Positions 36,120-45,024 are shown, counted from the stretch's first letter. The stretch is DNA of 64,000 nt from Hymenobacter mucosus (GCF_900188255.1 NZ_FZNS01000001.1:1-64000), one strand, 5' to 3'. The notes: generated from the sequence alone by a model not told the origin. Translations and numbers: made by a program.

Positions 36120-37460
36120 ATGGATACCAGAAAAGTTGCCTTTTACACGCTGGGCTGCAAGCTCAACTTCTCCGAAACGTCGGCCATTGGTCGGCAGTTT
36201 GAGGAGCACGGCTTCGTGAAAACCTCTTTTGAGGATGCAGCCGATATTTACGTCATTAACACCTGCTCCGTCACGGACCATGCTGACCGCAAGTGCCGTA
36301 AGGTAGTGAAGGAAGCCTTGAAGCATAACCCCGAGGCTTTCGTTGCTATTGTAGGCTGCTATGCCCAGCTTAAGCCTCAGGAAATTGCCGAGATTCCGGG
36401 CGTGCACGCCGTCCTAGGTGCGGCCGAGAAGTTTCAGCTGGTAGAAACGTTAGCAGGATTTCAGAAGCCCGCCGCCGGACAGCCGGGCCACGTGTTTGCC
36501 TCCCCCATATCGGAGGCCACAGAATTCCACGCGGCTCACAGCTACGGAGACCGGACGCGTACCTTCCTGAAGGTTCAGGACGGATGCGACTATTCCTGCT
36601 CGTTTTGCACCATTCCGCTTGCCCGCGGAAAAAGCCGTTCTAACTCAGTGCAAAGCGTAGTAGAGCGCGTGCAGGAATTGGCCACAACGGGCGTAAAGGA
36701 AATTGTCCTGACGGGGGTAAACCTGGGTGACTTCGGCTTGCAGGGCCCCGAACGGGAGCGGAAAGAGAACTTCTACGATTTGGTTCGGGCCCTTGATGAG
36801 GTAGATGGCATTGAGCGGTTCCGCATTAGCTCGTGCGAACCCAATTTGCTTTCCGATGAGATTATTCGGTTCGTGGCTCGCTCCAAACGATTCATGCCCC
36901 ACTTCCACATTCCGTTGCAGTCGGGGTCCAACAAGATTCTGGGCCTGATGCGCCGCCGCTACCGCCGGGAATTGTACCAGGAGCGCGTAGCGCTTATCAA
37001 GGAAGTGATGCCACATGCCTGCATCGGCGTTGATGTGATTGTGGGATTCCCTGGGGAAACGGAGGCTGAGTTTCAGGAAACCTACCAGTTCCTAAACGAT
37101 TTGGATGTAAGTTACCTGCACGTCTTTCCATACTCTGAGCGGGAGAATACGTTGGCCCCTTCGCTACCCGGCCGGGTGCAAGACCGGGTGCGCCACGAGC
37201 GGACCACACAATTGCGTAGCTTATCGGAAAAGAAAAAACGCTACTTCTACGAGCAGCACGTGGGTATGGAAACGCAAGTTCTCTTTGAGGATGACGTAAC
37301 CAATGGGCAGATGGAAGGCTTCACACCCAACTACATCCGCGTAACGGCCAAATATGATCCGCTGCTGGTGGGCGATACGAAGCGTTTGCGGCTCATTAGT
37401 CTAAACCCTCATACTCTTATGGAGGCGGAAGAGGTTGGCATTGAAGTGTTTCACCACTAG
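36120..37460 (+). CDS. mtaB: tRNA t6A37 methylthiotransferase MtaB
   Basis: 446 residues from the ATG at 36120 (MDTRKVAFYTLGCKLNFSET). A radical-SAM methylthiotransferase that makes ms2t6A37 in tRNAs for ANN codons. The auxiliary-cluster cysteines are in TLGCKLNFSE, INTCSVTDHADRKCRK and VGCYAQLKP. The radical-SAM motif is QDGCDYSCSFCTIPLARGKS near residue 155. The LNFSE and ADRKCRK patterns separate it from MiaB and RimO. The C-terminal TRAM domain is present (VLFEDDVTNGQMEGFTPNYI). It complements miaB and miaE in the same window. Confidence 0.94.
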   Translation: MDTRKVAFYTLGCKLNFSETSAIGRQFEEHGFVKTSFEDAADIYVINTCSVTDHADRKCRKVVKEALKHNPEAFVAIVGCYAQLKPQEIAEIPGVHAVLGAAEKFQLVETLAGFQKPAAGQPGHVFASPISEATEFHAAHSYGDRTRTFLKVQDGCDYSCSFCTIPLARGKSRSNSVQSVVERVQELATTGVKEIVLTGVNLGDFGLQGPERERKENFYDLVRALDEVDGIERFRISSCEPNLLSDEIIRFVARSKRFMPHFHIPLQSGSNKILGLMRRRYRRELYQERVALIKEVMPHACIGVDVIVGFPGETEAEFQETYQFLNDLDVSYLHVFPYSERENTLAPSLPGRVQDRVRHERTTQLRSLSEKKKRYFYEQHVGMETQVLFEDDVTNGQMEGFTPNYIRVTAKYDPLLVGDTKRLRLISLNPHTLMEAEEVGIEVFHH

Positions 37461-37478
37461 CCAAGTCCTACCAAGTCA

Positions 37479-37531
37479 GTTTCAAACAAAAGCCCTTACT
37501 ACGCAGTGTAGCAAGGGCTTTTGTTTGAAAC
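37479..37531. terminator. bidirectional terminator between mtaB and the HTH gene
   Basis: Perfect 19-base arms (GTTTCAAACAAAAGCCCTT at 37479-37497 and its complement at 37513-37531) around a 15-base loop. It ends 20 bases from each convergent stop codon region and carries T-tracts in both directions. Confidence 0.85.
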
Positions 37532-37551
37532 AGGTTCTATTGCACTTCATT

Positions 37552-38181
37552 CTAACGGGCTAGCTGGCGTTGCATCAGGTCCATCATTTGTTGCATAAGC
37601 CGTTGTTGTTCCTGCAAATGCTGGTTCCGTAGCTCAGCTAGGGCTAATTGATGGGCCATTTGCTGAGTATAGAGTGCCGTTTGCCAGCTAGTGTCTGATG
37701 CGGTAGCCGCAGATGCTGTGGCTGGAGCCATTGCTGGTATTTCGGCAGCAATGGGTGGGGTTGGTACGGGAGGAGTAACCGGCTCGGAGCTAACAGGATT
37801 TGGCGCTGCAGGTTGGGGTGTTGGTAAAGGTTGGCTGCTGATTGGGGTTTCCTCTATTTTGGAGGGCGATACATCTGGCTTTTTTTCCTCAACAGCTTGC
37901 ACCGGCACTTCCGTGGGGGCTACCATCGGGGCAACGGGAGTAGAGCTAGGTGTAGCATAAAGCATGGGGCCTGTTCCTTGTAGAAGCCAGTCCTTAGATA
38001 CATTTGGATATATTTCAAAAACTTTGCACAAAAGGTCAAAACCAGGTTTATTCCGCTCATCTACAAGATGTTGGATCACCGTGGCGGTTTTATCTAATGA
38101 AGCAGCAAAGGCATTTTTAGATATACCCAAATATGAAATAAGCTGAGTGAAGCGTTGCCCAACTGTTTCTTCAACTGCCAT
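37552..38181 (-). CDS. helix-turn-helix regulator with a Pro-rich linker and coiled-coil tail
   Basis: 209 residues. Residues 1-75 are an XRE-like HTH (VGQRFTQLISYLGISKNAFA; KTATVIQHLVDERNKPGFDL; PNVSKDWLLQGTGPMLY). Residues 80-160 are Pro/Ala/Thr-rich, and the end is a Gln/Leu-rich helix (MAHQLALAELRNQHLQEQQR, then MQQMMDLMQRQLAR) that likely multimerises. This is the usual Cytophagia layout; the relic at 29163-29449 is a relative. A TATATTTG box lies at 38218-38211. DNA target not known. Confidence 0.8.
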   Translation of the reverse strand: MAVEETVGQRFTQLISYLGISKNAFAASLDKTATVIQHLVDERNKPGFDLLCKVFEIYPNVSKDWLLQGTGPMLYATPSSTPVAPMVAPTEVPVQAVEEKKPDVSPSKIEETPISSQPLPTPQPAAPNPVSSEPVTPPVPTPPIAAEIPAMAPATASAATASDTSWQTALYTQQMAHQLALAELRNQHLQEQQRLMQQMMDLMQRQLAR

Positions 38182-38682
38182 AGCCCAAATGATTTCCTAG
38201 ATGTTTGATGCAAATATACAAACAAATGGTTAATACGCTATGCTTTCTATTTATGTTCCCCTTATGGGTATGATTCTTTGCTTGATTAAGCACCTGTTAA
38301 TTCACACAAGCAGACGACTAGCTGTATCACAGAAATGCACAGGCAGCACACACAGGAACAAGTGTATTCTCTCCGGATTTGGCAAGAGCAGCACGGAGGG
38401 GCATGGTGCTGCTTACGCTTTTAAGAAATGGTAACACGTATAAATGCGGCTAAGTATAGCCTCCAACGTACGTGACCAATATCTAGCTTCTATCAAGAAT
38501 ACTGGAGCTATGCCTTTTCGCAGCTACATAGAGTCAAGTGATAGGTACAGCGTATCCGAAAAAGAACCCCAAGAAGAACATCATTTTGTATGGAAAGTCG
38601 TGCAGATCGTGGTTTTGTAAGCCAATGCAACCCTTTTGTTCGCTTGAGGATCTACTATCTGCGTTACTAAATTCCACCCGTG
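38182..38682. other. 500-base gap, promoter only
   Basis: Apart from the minus-strand -7 box TATATTTG at 38218-38211 (29 bases from the HTH start) I see no gene or strong hairpin. Short open frames here have unlikely composition. Confidence 0.5.
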
Positions 38683-39120
38683 ATGAAGCACCTACTTGCC
38701 TCCTCCTTATTACTGGTTACATTTCTTTCTTGCCAGAAAGAAGAAATACCAGATGCTAACCTTAACGTCTATCCCCAAACGTGGCAGCTAGCTAAAATGA
38801 CGGGGAATTTTCCAGTTTTTGTTAAAACAGGCTCTGATCTTCCTTTTCAAGAAACGTATGTTTTCCAGGCAGACAGTACCTTTACTAGGACCCGACAACA
38901 AGGTGGTCAGGTGATAGAGGTCAGCGGTACATTTTCCGCACGTAGCTACACGGACGGGCCCCATCTAACGCTCACTTACCCGGCGGATAACAACCTCATC
39001 AATAATTGTACCGCTGAGCCAAAAGAGACGCTAATCTTCCAAGCGGAAAACAAGACGCTGACGAGCTCGTCGCAACCCTGTGATGGTCCTTTGCTCGAGT
39101 ATACTATGTCCAATAGATAG
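38683..39120 (+). CDS. small lipoprotein
   Basis: 145 residues from the ATG at 38683. MKHLLASSLLLVTFLSCQKE is a lipoprotein signal with lipobox FLSC, Cys17. The mature part is beta-rich (WQLAKMTGNFPVFVKTG, FQETYVFQADSTFTRTRQQG, VIEVSGTFSAR) and has two more cysteines (NNCTAEP, QPCDG). It looks like the lipocalin-like lipoproteins of Bacteroidota, as does the 28069 gene. Function unknown. Confidence 0.65.
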   Translation: MKHLLASSLLLVTFLSCQKEEIPDANLNVYPQTWQLAKMTGNFPVFVKTGSDLPFQETYVFQADSTFTRTRQQGGQVIEVSGTFSARSYTDGPHLTLTYPADNNLINNCTAEPKETLIFQAENKTLTSSSQPCDGPLLEYTMSNR

Positions 39121-39231
39121 TACTCAACTTCCGGCGCAACAGCCTGACTACCTACGAAAGCACTTGAGACAAAGACCAGGGGCAACGAAATCACATCCAC
39201 CTACGCTGGAACGCAGCGTTAGACGGCTGTT

Positions 39232-39636
39232 CTAAACCAAGCCACTAGCCCAGGCGCGCGCTCTGCTAATCTGGTCGAAGCGCTGAATTTCAAAGCGTAC
39301 ATCAGGAGATGCCTGATGATACATTGACGCAATAGTTAGGCGGTTAAGAGTATCGCTAGACTCTAACAAGGCAAAGCGCTGTAAACCAATAGTGTCTAAG
39401 GGGAGCAATATCTTCTCGTGAGTCCATTGCAAATCTCGGGGACGGACCGCCCCCAACAGACGGTCGTCGGCAATCCACCCCTTAACTTGAAGCTGACGGC
39501 CTAGTTGCAACGCCTGGGTAAGGGAGGCGCGGAAGTCCGTACTGTTGGCGAATCCAAGCCAGTGAGTTTCGAGGGTAGGAGAGGGTACCTCGTGAATGTA
39601 AACGTTTAGGTAAGGGAAAGAGAGAGCGGAACGCAT
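39232..39636 (-). CDS. STAS/SEC14-like domain protein
   Basis: 134 residues from the ATG at 39636 (MRSALSFPYLNVYIHEVPSP). The pattern of a strand-rich start, TDFRASLTQALQLGRQLQVK, GWIADDRLLGAV, and an end FEIQRFDQISRARAWASG matches the short SpoIIAA-like (STAS/SEC14) proteins that are many in Hymenobacter. Cytoplasmic, alone, role unknown. Family placement is by pattern recognition. Confidence 0.6.
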   Translation of the reverse strand: MRSALSFPYLNVYIHEVPSPTLETHWLGFANSTDFRASLTQALQLGRQLQVKGWIADDRLLGAVRPRDLQWTHEKILLPLDTIGLQRFALLESSDTLNRLTIASMYHQASPDVRFEIQRFDQISRARAWASGLV

Positions 39637-39756
39637 GAATAAGGGCACTAGTGCGTTTGAGAGGCCTAGGTGCAGGCTTCTGTAAGCAGAAAATGAAGTT
39701 GCTTGGTACGTAAACTATCTGAAACAGATACGTAAACTTGCTAATAATGAATCAAT

Positions 39757-39800
39757 TGCTAGTGCTTCGGGCTCTTAATCAAGAGCCCGAAGCACTAGCA
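39757..39800. repeat. perfect 20-base hairpin
   Basis: Arms TGCTAGTGCTTCGGGCTCTT (39757-39776) and its exact complement (39781-39800) around a four-base loop AATC. No T-tract follows on either strand. It lies in a 490-base gap (39637-40130) that holds no gene. Could be a REP/MITE relic or a structured RNA. Confidence 0.65.
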
Positions 39801-40130
39801 GGTTGCGGCAATACTACACGGAATAATGCTAGTGGCATAGCGCTGGACTTGCACTATGCGCGGCTCTAATAGCCTTCATTCTAAGGAAATCTTTTTGGCC
39901 TGTGGGGCACCTGTGGCAGCCAGTACGTTGGGTAAGATATCTTTGAAAAGCCCATACTACGTTGCGCTAGTAAAGAGCTAGTGTGGTTGCGCGGCAATGG
40001 TAGAAGAGAGGACTGTTCTTAGGTGGCCTCTGCACACCCAGGGGAAGCAAATTATTCTTGTAAGGTCTGCCAAGCAGTAAATGCTGCGTGCATAGCCAAG
40101 CTGTCTATTCAACTCCTCATTCCGTGAGTG

Positions 40131-40472
40131 CTACAGAACAGTGCACAGTATTTTAATCAGCGACTCTTGCGCTAAAAGCCACGTAGCGGGCGCAAGCACG
40201 GGCGTAGGGGAAGCAACGGGAGAAAGTAGCGTGGTAACGCGAGAAATCTGATTGATAACCAATGGCTTGCTTGGCACAGAGTCGCCCGTTCGGTTGATAT
40301 GAGGCCATTCGTCGTGCGGCCATTGCAGGAGAAAATACTCACTCTGATCGGTAAGCCGGGCTAGGCGGGCCGTGGCGTAAGGAGTGGAAGGAGAAAGGGC
40401 TCGGGTTTGGCTTAGTAGGCCCCGCAGCACTACGCTGCGGCTGTGTGCGGAACTGAGGGTAGAAGCTGGCAT
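40131..40472 (-). CDS. hypothetical protein, paralogue A
   Basis: 113 residues from the ATG at 40472; the frame is open from a TTG at 40559. It shares SRSVVLRGLLSQTRALSPST and PYATARLARLTDQSEYFLLQ, then a WP, with the 40809-41171 protein (ARAALRDLYRAARHIRYADP, PYAASRLARIADQAEYFLQE, WP). The start was chosen because it aligns with the paralogue start. No known domain. The two genes are tandem on the same strand with 336 bases between. Confidence 0.5.
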   Translation of the reverse strand: MPASTLSSAHSRSVVLRGLLSQTRALSPSTPYATARLARLTDQSEYFLLQWPHDEWPHINRTGDSVPSKPLVINQISRVTTLLSPVASPTPVLAPATWLLAQESLIKILCTVL

Positions 40473-40728
40473 GTCGCGAAGTGACGCAACGGAACGCTGA
40501 AGCAGTAGGGGCACGGTATTCTGTGTTTGTACCTTCGTCAACGCCGCTTTGAGTAGCAATCAGGAAATAGTATTACTGGGTAAGAGGGTGAGAAAAGAAC
40601 TCTTGGGCAGAAAAGATAGTAGCGCGCAGAGCTGCCAAGCAGCGCGCAAGCAGGGAGGAGAGGTACGGTACATAGGCTAAAAATTGTGCTAACGGATGCA
40701 GACGAGCTTAGGATGCGTTAGAAGCGCG

Positions 40729-40782
40729 GTAGCTCACAAAAAGCTTCGCTACCGTTGCGCAGCAAAGCTCTTCGTGAGCTAC
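40729..40782 (-). terminator. long imperfect hairpin after paralogue B
   Basis: Arms 40729-40752 and 40759-40782 pair over 24 positions. All four imperfect positions (a38/c73, a41/c70, c47/a64, a51/c60) are G-U pairs only in minus-strand RNA, matching the upstream minus-strand gene. It starts 27 bases after that gene's stop. No strong T-tract. Confidence 0.6.
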
Positions 40783-40808
40783 TTACCTCATTTTTTAACT
40801 TCAACTGT

Positions 40809-41171
40809 TCAGGCGAAAGGCACTAAAGCGGAGAGCAAAATAGTTGTCACCTGCTGCCACCGGGTGTAAGACCACGGGTGAGAAGCAGGCACGTAGGGCT
40901 GCGCAGCTTCCCGTTTGGCCGTGGCTACCCAGGATAGTAGAACGTGGCGGGAAGGCAGGGGATGCTCAAGCGTGATACTGTCGGGCCAACAGGTGTCGGG
41001 CCATTCCTGCAAGAAGTACTCCGCCTGGTCGGCAATGCGGGCTAGCCGGGAGGCAGCGTACGGGTCGGCGTAGCGGATGTGGCGAGCGGCCCGATACAAG
41101 TCGCGGAGGGCTGCCCGGGCCGGCGGGAAGTGGGGGGTGCTTCCGGGCGGCAACAGGTAGGTTGGTCTCAT
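40809..41171 (-). CDS. hypothetical protein, paralogue B
   Basis: 120 residues from the ATG at 41171 (MRPTYLLPPGSTPHFPPARA). Conserved core PYAASRLARIADQAEYFLQE with WPDTCWPD following. It is a diverged copy of the 40131-40472 protein. Helical, no signal peptide or membrane segment. Role unknown; restricted, as far as I can recall, to Hymenobacter-like genomes. Confidence 0.55.
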   Translation of the reverse strand: MRPTYLLPPGSTPHFPPARAALRDLYRAARHIRYADPYAASRLARIADQAEYFLQEWPDTCWPDSITLEHPLPSRHVLLSWVATAKREAAQPYVPASHPWSYTRWQQVTTILLSALVPFA

Positions 41172-41293
41172 GTGAGGCCACCTACGAAGTCGGTTTCCAG
41201 GCTGGATTGCCAGTTTTAGCAGAAAAAAAGATAAAGTGCGCAAATGGCTAAACGGGGAATTTTATAGCCAGTATGCGTGTTTTTGGCCGTTTT

Positions 41294-41794
41294 TTACGCC
41301 GGCAGTTGCCGCGGCAATTCGGTTTCGTCGGGGAGTACTTCCGCGCCGGTACCGTGGTCGGGGGCAATACGTTTCCAGGTTGCCTGCTTAAGCTCGTCGA
41401 GGCGCAGAAGGGCTTCCTGAACTGTCGCATGTTCGCGCAGCCTGTCGAGGGCGCCTGTCTTGCGCACTACTTTCAGCAATTGCTCGAGCACAACTGGCAG
41501 GATCCAGCCTACTACGTTAGAAGCTAAAACTCCACGAAGCCCCAGGCGCACCAGCAAACGGGCCGTCATCCGTTCTAACAGCAACGCACGGGCAGCGGGC
41601 AGGGCCTTATCGGCAAGAAAATCGCGCACCAGTTGCAGATTTCCCTTTTGCACTTCCGCCCGTAACACTTCCTGCACGGCATCGAGGGCCGAGCGGGCAG
41701 CCTTCTGAAACAAACGGCCAGTTTGCCAGGCCGCCAAGCCGGTTAGATGTCCAGCAGTGCGCAAAAAGTGGGGCAGGAGGGAAATCTTCTTCAT
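41294..41794 (-). CDS. hypothetical helical protein
   Basis: 166 residues, starting MKKISLLPHFLRTAGHLTGL. It is rich in Leu, Ala and Arg, mostly helical (ALDAVQEVLRAEVQKGNLQL; ARALLLERMTARLLVRLGLR), with a mildly hydrophobic stretch GVLASNVVGWILPVVLEQLL around residue 88 that may touch the membrane. No domain recognised. The tail is polar and Pro/Glu-rich. Divergent from the quinone oxidoreductase gene. Confidence 0.6.
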   Translation of the reverse strand: MKKISLLPHFLRTAGHLTGLAAWQTGRLFQKAARSALDAVQEVLRAEVQKGNLQLVRDFLADKALPAARALLLERMTARLLVRLGLRGVLASNVVGWILPVVLEQLLKVVRKTGALDRLREHATVQEALLRLDELKQATWKRIAPDHGTGAEVLPDETELPRQLPA

Positions 41795-41953
41795 GGTACC
41801 TCATGGAACGCAAAACTGAGCCTGCGGATACATTAGCCCCCGGTTTCCTTACCTAGGATGGCTAAAGCAGGTAGGCTATACCGCGGCTGCCTACGTACTA
41901 GGTGAACTAGATTCGTGGCTAGTAAGTCACTTTACCCACCTTTCCTTTTGCAG

Positions 41954-42931
41954 ATGCATAGTATTCTTATCCGCCAGCCTGGTGGCCCCGATGTGCTGGA
42001 ACTTGGCACCCAACCCGTGCCTGAGCCTGCCGCCCATGAAGTGCTATTACAAGTACACGCCGCTGGCGTAAACCGCCCCGACGTGCTGCTCCGCCAGGGC
42101 AAATACCGGGGAAGTGGCGACGTAACGGGTACAGTACCGGGTTTAGAGGTAGCCGGCATTGTTACGCAATGCGGGGCAGATGTAACGCGCTGGCAGCCCG
42201 GTGATGCCGTGTGTGCTCTGCTGGCGTCGGGTGGATATGCTGAGTATGCAGTTGTGGATGCGCGCCATTGCTTGCCCGTGCCGACGGGCTGGACCATGAC
42301 GGAGGCGGCTTCGCTACCCGAAACAGTGTATACGGTGTGGCACAATGTGTTTCAGCGCGGGGCTCTGCAACCCGGCGAAACGCTTTTAGTGCATGGCGGC
42401 AGCAGCGGCATTGGCATCACGGCCGTGCAACTTGCTCATGCCCTGGGTAGCCGAGTGGTGGCCACCGTTGGCAGCTCCGACAAACAGGCCGCCGTGCAGG
42501 GATTGGGGGCCGATACGGTGATTAACTACCGGGAGCAGGATTTTGAGCAAGTGCTAGCCGCCGCTGGTGGGGTAGACGTGGTGCTGGACATGGTTGGGGG
42601 CGACTACACCGCCAAAAACTTGCGGCTACTACGCGACGACGGGCGCCTAGTGTTCATAAATGCCATGCAAGGTGGGCCGGCGGCCTTCAACGCGTTGGAG
42701 ATAATGGCGCGGCGACTTACCATCACCGGCAGCACCCTGCGGCCCCGCTCCGCCGACTTTAAGGCGGCGCTTGCCAGGGCCGTTGAGCAGCACGTGTGGC
42801 CGCTGCTGGCGGCCGGTAAATTTCGGCCGGTCATCTTTCAAACGTTTCCGCTGGGTAATGCGGCGGCGGCGCATCAATTGCTGGAAAGCAGTACCCACAT
42901 AGGCAAAATTGTGCTGCAAACGGGGGCATAG
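41954..42931 (+). CDS. quinone oxidoreductase-like MDR-family enzyme
   Basis: 325 residues from the ATG at 41954. Zinc-free medium-chain dehydrogenase: N-terminal GroES-like domain (HEVLLQVHAAGVNRPDVLLR, QGKYRGSGDVTGTVPGLEVA) and a Rossmann domain with LVHGGSSGIGITAVQLAHAL near residue 140. The pattern matches NADPH:quinone reductase / PIG3-like proteins. It reduces quinones or enones with NADPH. Single gene. Confidence 0.9.
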   Translation: MHSILIRQPGGPDVLELGTQPVPEPAAHEVLLQVHAAGVNRPDVLLRQGKYRGSGDVTGTVPGLEVAGIVTQCGADVTRWQPGDAVCALLASGGYAEYAVVDARHCLPVPTGWTMTEAASLPETVYTVWHNVFQRGALQPGETLLVHGGSSGIGITAVQLAHALGSRVVATVGSSDKQAAVQGLGADTVINYREQDFEQVLAAAGGVDVVLDMVGGDYTAKNLRLLRDDGRLVFINAMQGGPAAFNALEIMARRLTITGSTLRPRSADFKAALARAVEQHVWPLLAAGKFRPVIFQTFPLGNAAAAHQLLESSTHIGKIVLQTGA

Positions 42932-43083
42932 ATCTTTATGGCTTACAAGAAATATGTAAATAATACAATGGTATCTAAAAAAATAGCGACTCGTACATAA
43001 GAAAAGCTGCCCATGTACCGTGGTGGCTCGTGCGGCTGCGTTTGTGGCAGCATGGCGTTCTGCTCTTACCTGACCACCTGTGC

Positions 43084-43737
43084 ATGAAGACTGCCTTACT
43101 CTTGGGGGCTACGGGCCTCGTTGGCGACTACCTGCTGCGGCAGCTACTCCTCGACCAGCGGTTCGGAGCCGTTAAAGTATTTACCCGCCGAACTACGGGC
43201 TACCAAAATCCGAAGCTTGAGGAGCACATCGTCGACTTTGACCAGCCTCAGCAGTGGAACCACTTGCTCAGTGGCGACGTGCTCTTTTCCACATTGGGTA
43301 CTACCCTCAAGCAAGCGGGCAGCCAAGAAGCCCAGTACAGGATAGACTACACCTATCAGTACCAGGCCGCACAGGCCGCCGCCGAGAATGGGGTGGACAC
43401 GTATGTGCTGGTTTCATCGGCGGGGGCCGATGCAGATTCGCTTATTTTTTACAGCCGCATGAAGGGGGAGCTGGAGCGTGACGTGCGCAAGCTGCCGTTT
43501 CGGCGCATCCGCGTGCTACAGCCCGGTATGCTGGCCGGCCACCGCAAGGAGCCGCGCACGGGCGAAAAAATTGGGCTGGTGCTAGGTAGTATATTCACTC
43601 AGCTGCCTCTCCTAAAGCAATACCGCCCCATTCACGGCCGCGTAGTAGCCCAGGCCATGATTAACGCCGCCCTGGACGAGACCCCCGGCGTGAAGACCGA
43701 TACTTTAGAAGGTGTATTCACACGCGCTGGAGCCTAG
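43084..43737 (+). CDS. NAD(P)-binding Rossmann protein, HTATIP2/TIP30-like
   Basis: 217 residues from the ATG at 43084 (MKTALLLGATGLVGDYLLRQ). The atypical SDR glycine motif GATGLVG is at residue 8. Further marks are DVLFSTLGTTLKQAGSQEAQ, YVLVSSAGADADSLIFYSRM with the YxxxK replaced by YSRMKGE, and RIRVLQPGMLAGHRKEPRTG. The product is a cytoplasmic oxidoreductase of unknown substrate. A related protein is encoded at 47949-48611. Confidence 0.85.
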   Translation: MKTALLLGATGLVGDYLLRQLLLDQRFGAVKVFTRRTTGYQNPKLEEHIVDFDQPQQWNHLLSGDVLFSTLGTTLKQAGSQEAQYRIDYTYQYQAAQAAAENGVDTYVLVSSAGADADSLIFYSRMKGELERDVRKLPFRRIRVLQPGMLAGHRKEPRTGEKIGLVLGSIFTQLPLLKQYRPIHGRVVAQAMINAALDETPGVKTDTLEGVFTRAGA

Positions 43738-43760
43738 GCTTTCTGTTCTTATAGTCCCAC

Positions 43761-43790
43761 AAAAAAGCCGGCCCTTGCGCCGGCTTTTTT
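43761..43790. terminator. bidirectional terminator
   Basis: Perfect 12-base arms (AAAAAAGCCGGC, 43761-43772, and complement 43779-43790) around a six-base loop, with T-tracts both ways. It separates the convergent Rossmann and thioredoxin-like genes. Confidence 0.88.
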
Positions 43791-43808
43791 TATGAGAAAA
43801 ACAAACCG

Positions 43809-44432
43809 CTAGGCCCGCTTCCATTTGATAGAGCAGCCAATGGCTTTGGTGGAGTTAACAGTTGCTGGCTTGCCCGCCAGAATATCCGTCATGGCATTTT
43901 CCAGATACTTGGTTTTTACCAGCGTAGCATCTTCCGAATTGTCGTCGATGGCGCCAATGTAGCGCACCACAAAGTCGGCGCCTTGGCGGGCAACGACATA
44001 CAGGTGGGGCGTGCGGGTAGCACCGTACTGCTTCGCAATTTGCTGCGTTTCGTCTTGCAGGTAGGGAAAGCCATACTGCTTGGCCTTAGCTCGTTTCTGC
44101 ATCTCGGCGAAGGAGTCGCCGGGGGCCACGCTTGGGTCGTTGGGGTTGATGGCAACTACCGGGTAGCCCTGCGAGGCATACTTTTGGTGAAGAGCCAGAA
44201 TGCGGCTTTCGTAAGCTTGGGCGTAGGGGCAGGTGTTGCAAGTGAAGACCACAATGTAGCCCTTGGCTGCCTTGTTATCGGCCAACGACACCAGCTTGCC
44301 ATCCACATTCTTAAGCTTGAAATCAACTACTTTATCGCCCACCTGGTAACCCACTACGTCGGGGCGGAGCATGATAAAGCTGCTTAGTGCCAGCACCAGA
44401 TACGCCGCCAGCAAAGGAAGAATCTTTTTCAT
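43809..44432 (-). CDS. secreted thioredoxin-family / redoxin protein
   Basis: 207 residues. An N-terminal signal or anchor (LPLLAAYLVLALSSFIML) precedes a redoxin domain: VGDKVVDFKLKNVDGKLVSL, YIVVFTCNTCPYAQAYESRI with a CxxCP active site near residue 70, and DETQQIAKQYGATRTPHLYV with the cis-Pro loop. This fits the TlpA/AhpC-like family of Bacteroidota, acting in the periplasm. The extra C-terminal Cys (AIGCSIKW) is typical. Same strand as the TlpA gene upstream. Confidence 0.88.
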   Translation of the reverse strand: MKKILPLLAAYLVLALSSFIMLRPDVVGYQVGDKVVDFKLKNVDGKLVSLADNKAAKGYIVVFTCNTCPYAQAYESRILALHQKYASQGYPVVAINPNDPSVAPGDSFAEMQKRAKAKQYGFPYLQDETQQIAKQYGATRTPHLYVVARQGADFVVRYIGAIDDNSEDATLVKTKYLENAMTDILAGKPATVNSTKAIGCSIKWKRA

Positions 44433-44538
44433 GAGATGATGGAAAAAAAGGTGAATGCTAAACCATGAAAGTAGGTGCGCGGCGTATCCAAAGGCGATAA
44501 AATTTCAGCTCGTGCCGTTGCCTATGCCTAGCCGCGTA

Positions 44539-45024
44539 TTACAAAAACGCCTGCAATTGTTTTTGCAACTCCTCGGCAGTGAATTCCTTTTCAAAAGTGG
44601 CTCGTTTGCTTTTGGCATTGTTTACCAGCATAGTGAAGGGCAGTGCCCCGCTCCATTTGGCGTCTATCTTGTTAAGATACGTATTAGGGTCGGGTTCATT
44701 GAGCAACACTACTTCCGACTTGAGCCCCCGCTTCAGCACAAAGGGTTTTACTTTCTTATCCAGCTGGGAAGCGTAATCCATGCTTACTAGCAGCACCTTC
44801 ACTTTCTGCTTGGCGTAGGTAGTGGTGAGTTGGTCGAAGTAAGGAAGCTCCTTAACGCAGGGGGCACACCACGTGGCCCAGAAGTTCACCACGTACGTGG
44901 TGTCGGTGGCGCGACTCAGGCGCTTTTGCAGTTCTGGGAGCTTAATTACCTCTACTTGCTGGGCCTGGCTAGGTAGGGCCAGGAAACAAATGGCGGCTGA
45001 AAAAAGAAGAGTAAGTCGGTTCAT
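44539..45024 (-). CDS. TlpA-family disulfide reductase
   Basis: 161 residues from the ATG at 45024 (MNRLTLLFSAAICFLALPSQ), which gives a signal peptide; the frame is open to 45054. The active site is VVNFWATWCAPCVKELPYFD (WCAPC) near residue 48, with the Pro loop in GALPFTMLVNN. It should keep periplasmic cysteines reduced. It is separated from the other thioredoxin-like gene by 106 bases and may be co-transcribed. Confidence 0.9.
   Translation of the reverse strand: MNRLTLLFSAAICFLALPSQAQQVEVIKLPELQKRLSRATDTTYVVNFWATWCAPCVKELPYFDQLTTTYAKQKVKVLLVSMDYASQLDKKVKPFVLKRGLKSEVVLLNEPDPNTYLNKIDAKWSGALPFTMLVNNAKSKRATFEKEFTAEELQKQLQAFL

Noticed and set aside
38240..38434. Small open frame in the 38.2-38.7 kb gap
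   Set aside because: No promoter or ribosome site, and unlikely residue composition.
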